Shown: piece by piece, positions 60,807 through 64,000 of the stretch
Position numbering within the stretch: position 1 is the stretch's first letter
Layout of the letters: each line of letters starts with the position of its first letter
Assembly (NCBI RefSeq): GCF_044962685.1
Contig: NZ_JBBKTX010000018.1
Span: forward strand, 40,072 to 104,071
Length of the DNA stretch: 64,000 nt
Direction: 5' to 3'
DNA from: Oceanobacter antarcticus
Lineage (GTDB): Bacteria > Pseudomonadota > Gammaproteobacteria > Pseudomonadales > Oceanobacteraceae
Notes under the pieces: model-generated
What the model saw: only the letters and a program-made list of their open reading frames with translations
Told to the model about the DNA's origin: nothing
Databases searched by the model: none
Program-made: the position numbers and the translations under genes

Positions 60807-62068
60807 TGCACCATCCCGACGCGATAGCCATTAAGCCAGGTCAGCATGGCACGAGATCGTTGTAGAAATGCGGGTTTCTCCACCGCAGAGATAGACTGGG
60901 CTTTGGGTAATTTGACGCGCAAGGAGTCCCGGTGGACGCCATCAACCCGGAATTCGTAGTGAAGATGAGGGCCGGTGGCCAGCCCGGTACTGCCGACATA
61001 ACCAATGATTTGCCCCTGTTTGACCGAGCGACCCTTGCGAACACTGCGATGGAAGCTATTCATGTGCGCATAAAGTGTCTGGTAGCGAGTGCCATGCTGA
61101 ATAATCACCACATTGCCGTAACCGCCCTTGCGCCCGGCAAAAATGATTTTGCCGTCCCCGGCCGCCTTGATCGGAGTGCCTGTGGCGGCGGCATAGTCGG
61201 TACCTTTGTGGGCTCGGATAGTGTTCAGCACCGGGTGTTTGCGGCTCAGGTTAAAGCGTGAACTGATGCGGGCAAAGTCGATGGGGTTACGCAGGAACTC
61301 CTTTCTCATGCTCAACCCTTCTGGGGTGTAATAGCTGGCGTTGCCGTCTTTATCTTCGTAACGTATGGCGGTTATATCCCTCCCTTGATTACTGAAACGG
61401 GCAACCAGAATATTGCCATTACCTATTTTTTGACCGTCCAGAAAGACATCCTCATAGATCAGGCTGAAAGCATCGCCCTTGCGGATATCCAGCGCAAAAT
61501 CGATATCCCAGCCAAAAATACCAGCCAGTTCGATCAGAATTTGCTCCGGCACCCCGGCCCGTTCACCATCCAAAAAGAGCGAATTTTCGATGGTGGTGCT
61601 GGCGAAGTGAGGGATGTATTCGGCATCGCGTTCGACCAGCTGGTAGTTGACGGCACCATCTTCAGCTCTATCTATACGATGGTGAGCCAGTGCCGACAGC
61701 GGGATTTCCAGTGACTTGACGCGACCGTCCCAGTTCCTTTCCCAGCGTATTTCTTGTCCGGGATAAAGCCGAATGGCCTCTTTCGGTACCTTGCTGGCGA
61801 TATCAACCACATCGGATGCACTCAGGTTGTTACGACTGAACAGGGTAGACAGGCTGTCTCCAGACTTCACCTTGTCCTGTTCCCACTTGTCTTCCCTGTC
61901 TGCGTCAGCGGACAGAGCGGGGGAATCTGGCAGGGCGATTTTGAGACTGGTTATCTGACGGTTGTTGCCTGAAGGCCAGAGCAGGATAGAAAGAATAAGA
62001 ACAAGTGCGATAACTACTCCAGCCAGGTGGGTGGCGGGAAAATATTGAAGTCTGCTTGGCTCAGCCAT
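60803..62068 (-). CDS. M23 murein endopeptidase, MepM-like
   Basis: A 421-residue protein with an N-terminal membrane anchor (about residues 14-32), a LysM-type domain (KVKSGDSLSTLFSRNNLSAS), a Csd3-like region and a C-terminal M23 domain with the zinc motifs HKGTD and LHYEF. Such enzymes cut peptidoglycan cross-links to allow wall growth. It is divergent from tyrS and heads a two-gene unit with anmK, the same order as in Pseudomonas. Confidence 0.92.
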   Translation of the reverse strand: MAEPSRLQYFPATHLAGVVIALVLILSILLWPSGNNRQITSLKIALPDSPALSADADREDKWEQDKVKSGDSLSTLFSRNNLSASDVVDIASKVPKEAIRLYPGQEIRWERNWDGRVKSLEIPLSALAHHRIDRAEDGAVNYQLVERDAEYIPHFASTTIENSLFLDGERAGVPEQILIELAGIFGWDIDFALDIRKGDAFSLIYEDVFLDGQKIGNGNILVARFSNQGRDITAIRYEDKDGNASYYTPEGLSMRKEFLRNPIDFARISSRFNLSRKHPVLNTIRAHKGTDYAAATGTPIKAAGDGKIIFAGRKGGYGNVVIIQHGTRYQTLYAHMNSFHRSVRKGRSVKQGQIIGYVGSTGLATGPHLHYEFRVDGVHRDSLRVKLPKAQSISAVEKPAFLQRSRAMLTWLNGYRVGMVQ

Positions 62069-62212
62069 AACGAGTAAATGATTCCTGAAGCGATAGTACG
62101 AGCGAATATCCGCATATTAGCGGCTGTGGGCATTTTAACCAGTGCGCTTGATTTTGCACATCGATCAGGTATTTTCATTTGCCCTATTTATCAGACACCT
62201 TTTGAGTACGTC

Positions 62213-63511
62213 ATGACAGCTGCATTGATCGAAGATTTGAAAGCCCGTGGGTTGCTAAACCAGGCAACCGCCGACGAAGAACTGATTCAACATCTCGAAT
62301 CTGGCATGCGTACACTTTATTGTGGATTCGATCCGACCGCAGATAGTCTGCATATCGGCAGTTTGGTTCCCTTGTTGATGCTGAAACGTTTCCAGCTGGC
62401 TGGGCATCGCCCCTTTGCACTGGTTGGTGGCGCGACGGGGCTTATTGGTGACCCCAGCTTCAAGGCGCAGGAACGTAAGCTGAACGGCCCCGAAGTGGTC
62501 GCCGGATGGGTTGAAAAACTGAAATCCCAGGTGAGTCAATTTATTGATTTTGATTGTGGCGAGAACAGTGCCGAGGTGGTGAACAACCTTGACTGGGTCG
62601 GGGACATGACAGTGCTCGATTTTCTCCGCGATGTTGGCAAGCATTTTTCAGTGAACAACATGATTCAGAAGGAATCAGTCAAACAGCGGCTTGATCGAGA
62701 AGGGGCTGGCATTTCCTTCACCGAATTCACCTATATGTTGTTGCAGTCCTACGATTTTGCCGAACTGGCGGAGCGCGCGAGCTGTACGCTGCAGATTGGT
62801 GGTTCGGATCAGTGGGGCAACATTGTTGGTGGTGTCGACCTGGCGCGGCGCATGTATAGCAAGCAGACCTTTGGATTGACCATGCCGTTGGTGACCAAGT
62901 CGGATGGTACCAAATTCGGTAAAACCGAGAGCGGCACAATCTGGCTGGATGCAAGCAAGACCTCACCTTACGCGTTTTACCAGTTCTGGCTCAACACTGC
63001 CGATGCCGATGCCTATAAATTCCTGCACTACTTTACCTTCCTTCCGGTAACACAAATCGCTGGAATAGAAGCCGCAGATAGCGCCATACAAGGGCGTAAA
63101 ACGGCACAACCGATCCTTGCCGATGAAGTGACTCGCCTGGTTCATGGCGACGAGGCCCTGGCGTCAGCCAAGCGTATTACGGCAGCATTGTTTGCTGGAG
63201 ACATCTCTCTGCTCTCTGAGCTTGAGCTGGAACAGATCAAACTTGATGGTCTGCCTGCCAGTGACCTGGACATGTCAGTGATGGGTGGCACGCCTCTGAC
63301 AAGCTTGTTGGTGGAGTGTGGAATGGTCAGTGCCGGGCGAGAAGTCAAAGATGCCCTCGGGCGTAATGCCGTGCTTATCAACGGTGAGGCAAAAGGTGCA
63401 GCAGACAATATGAATACGCCAGCATGCTTTGCTGCTGAAAAAGCGCTTTATGGGCGATTTTTTCTCGTAAAACTGGGGAAAAAGAAATACCACTTGTTTG
63501 AACAGAAATAA
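62213..63511 (+). CDS. tyrS: Tyrosyl-tRNA synthetase
   Basis: A 432-residue class I synthetase. The HIGH-type motif is SLHIGSLVP and the KMSKS-type motif is KFGKTESG, as in the E. coli type. Further segments are the tyrosine pocket QIGGSDQWGN and a C-terminal S4 RNA-binding domain (about 360-432). The ATG at 62213 gives the normal length; the open frame extends upstream into the divergent promoter region. It precedes the rRNA operon, as in Pseudomonas. Confidence 0.96.
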   Translation: MTAALIEDLKARGLLNQATADEELIQHLESGMRTLYCGFDPTADSLHIGSLVPLLMLKRFQLAGHRPFALVGGATGLIGDPSFKAQERKLNGPEVVAGWVEKLKSQVSQFIDFDCGENSAEVVNNLDWVGDMTVLDFLRDVGKHFSVNNMIQKESVKQRLDREGAGISFTEFTYMLLQSYDFAELAERASCTLQIGGSDQWGNIVGGVDLARRMYSKQTFGLTMPLVTKSDGTKFGKTESGTIWLDASKTSPYAFYQFWLNTADADAYKFLHYFTFLPVTQIAGIEAADSAIQGRKTAQPILADEVTRLVHGDEALASAKRITAALFAGDISLLSELELEQIKLDGLPASDLDMSVMGGTPLTSLLVECGMVSAGREVKDALGRNAVLINGEAKGAADNMNTPACFAAEKALYGRFFLVKLGKKKYHLFEQK

Positions 63512-63525
63512 GATTGAAAAAGTGG

Positions 63526-63553
63526 TTGACCTCTGAGGTGCTATCTCTATAAT
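63526..63553 (+). promoter_or_regulatory. rRNA operon promoter 1
   Basis: TTGACC at 63526 and TATAAT at 63548 with a 16-bp spacer, followed by the GC-rich discriminator GCGCCGC expected of stringently controlled promoters. Confidence 0.85.
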
Positions 63554-63608
63554 GCGCCGCTCTCGAGACAACAACGCCGCAAGGTGCTGAAGTTAAAGAG
63601 AAAAAGGG

Positions 63609-63636
63609 TTGACACTGTTGAAGATCTCTTTAGAAT
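63609..63636 (+). promoter_or_regulatory. rRNA operon promoter 2
   Basis: TTGACA at 63609 and TAGAAT at 63631 with a 16-bp spacer and the discriminator ACGCGCTC. Flanking sequence is similar to promoter 3, indicating duplication. Confidence 0.85.
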
Positions 63637-63698
63637 ACGCGCTCCTCTCCCAAGCAAGAAGTCACCAGGCTGAAAGCAAAAGAGAAAGAAAAAAGGAG

Positions 63699-63726
63699 TT
63701 GACATTCTTGAAAATATCTCTAGAAT
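63699..63726 (+). promoter_or_regulatory. rRNA operon promoter 3
   Basis: TTGACA at 63699 and TAGAAT at 63721 with a 16-bp spacer and the discriminator ACGCCCTC. An AG-rich stretch (GAGAAAGAAAAAAGGA) precedes the -35. Confidence 0.85.
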
Positions 63727-63792
63727 ACGCCCTCCGATCTGAAGTGAAAGCGCATTGCGCTGACCGCATCGGAAAAGATTGAAAGAAAGTGG

Positions 63793-63820
63793 TTGACATT
63801 GAGATTAAGTTCTGTAGAAT
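63793..63820 (+). promoter_or_regulatory. rRNA operon promoter 4
   Basis: TTGACA at 63793 and TAGAAT at 63815 with a 16-bp spacer and the discriminator GCGCAGCC. This is the promoter closest to the leader. Confidence 0.85.
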
Positions 63821-64000
63821 GCGCAGCCCGCTTCGAGACAAAACGAAGCACGCTCTTTAACAAAGTATTTAGACAATTACGTGTGGGTGCTTACTGAGAT
63901 GATCTGAAGTCAAGATTATCAAGAAGTAAGAACTCGTCGAAGATTCATTTACGTGAATGTTAACAGTTTTATTCTTGAGCACGATTTAGATTGGATTTTC
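63821..64000 (+). promoter_or_regulatory. rRNA operon leader with boxA antitermination site
   Basis: CGCTCTTTAACA at 63851-63862 matches boxA of rRNA operons (TGCTCTTTAACA), which recruits NusB/NusE for antitermination, and GTGTGGGTGC follows as in enterobacterial leaders. The region has no gene; the 16S rRNA 5' end is not reached by position 64000. Confidence 0.85.

Noticed and set aside
1..64000. CRISPR arrays, tRNA genes, transposases, prophage or attachment sites
   Set aside because: I looked for regular spaced repeats, tRNA-like cloverleaf ends and recombinase motifs and found none.

Overview
The window reads as an ordinary chromosomal segment of a marine-type gammaproteobacterium of the Pseudomonas/Oceanospirillales kind. 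This is inferred from gene order, not from a database search. The blocks tolC<>nudF-yqiB-cpdA-yqiA-parE, rsmD<>ftsY-ftsE-ftsX-rpoH, glnE-ilvE, yrfG-hslR-hslO-pckA and argC-bactofilin-erpA-anmK-M23 peptidase-tyrS-rRNA operon are each familiar from Enterobacteria and/or Pseudomonas. Coding is dense, with many 1 to 31 nt overlaps inside operons.

Layout. 1-3.0 kb: a MATE efflux gene cut by the left edge, a SCO1-family gene, a small inverted-repeat element and a pair of LVIVD-type envelope genes. 3.0-6.1 kb: the zinc uptake locus zur-znuC-znuB divergent from znuA. 6.2-13.9 kb: glmU, tolC, a frameshifted nudF, yqiB, cpdA, yqiA and parE, then an NsrR-like Rrf2 regulator. 14.6-25.9 kb: a twelve-gene minus-strand cluster encoding an ExbB/ExbD/ExbD motor, a TonB-like protein with an AgmX/PglI-type C-terminus, two TPR lipoproteins, a further large periplasmic protein, a thioredoxin-like protein and two probable outer-membrane beta-barrels. 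This looks like a trans-envelope machine related to the Myxococcus Agl/Glt (gliding) and Nfs systems, and it is the most interesting part of the window. 26.6-30.9 kb: a GGDEF/EAL protein with intact motifs, then parC. 31.0-35.8 kb: rsmD, ftsYEX and rpoH. 36.1-42.1 kb: a CidA/LrgA-CidB/LrgB pair, a hybrid histidine kinase, nudE, yrfG, hslR and hslO. 42.3-52.2 kb: pckA, a glutamine amidotransferase, ilvE, glnE, a PBP1B-type synthase and a small TPR lipoprotein. 52.2-56.5 kb: a 7-TM protein, hemL, hemJ and a ClC channel. 56.6-63.5 kb: argC, a DUF6776-like gene, bactofilin, erpA, a decayed secreted-protein gene, anmK, an M23 endopeptidase and tyrS. The last 500 bp hold four tandem sigma70 promoters, a boxA and the leader of an rRNA operon whose 16S gene starts just beyond the right edge.

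Functionally the segment is dominated by housekeeping and envelope genes. The trans-envelope cluster separates parE from parC and is flanked by a divergent c-di-GMP enzyme gene, which suggests (inference only) surface behaviour or polymer export under c-di-GMP control. Two genes are visibly broken (nudF and the gene after erpA). I saw no transposase, prophage, CRISPR array or tRNA gene.
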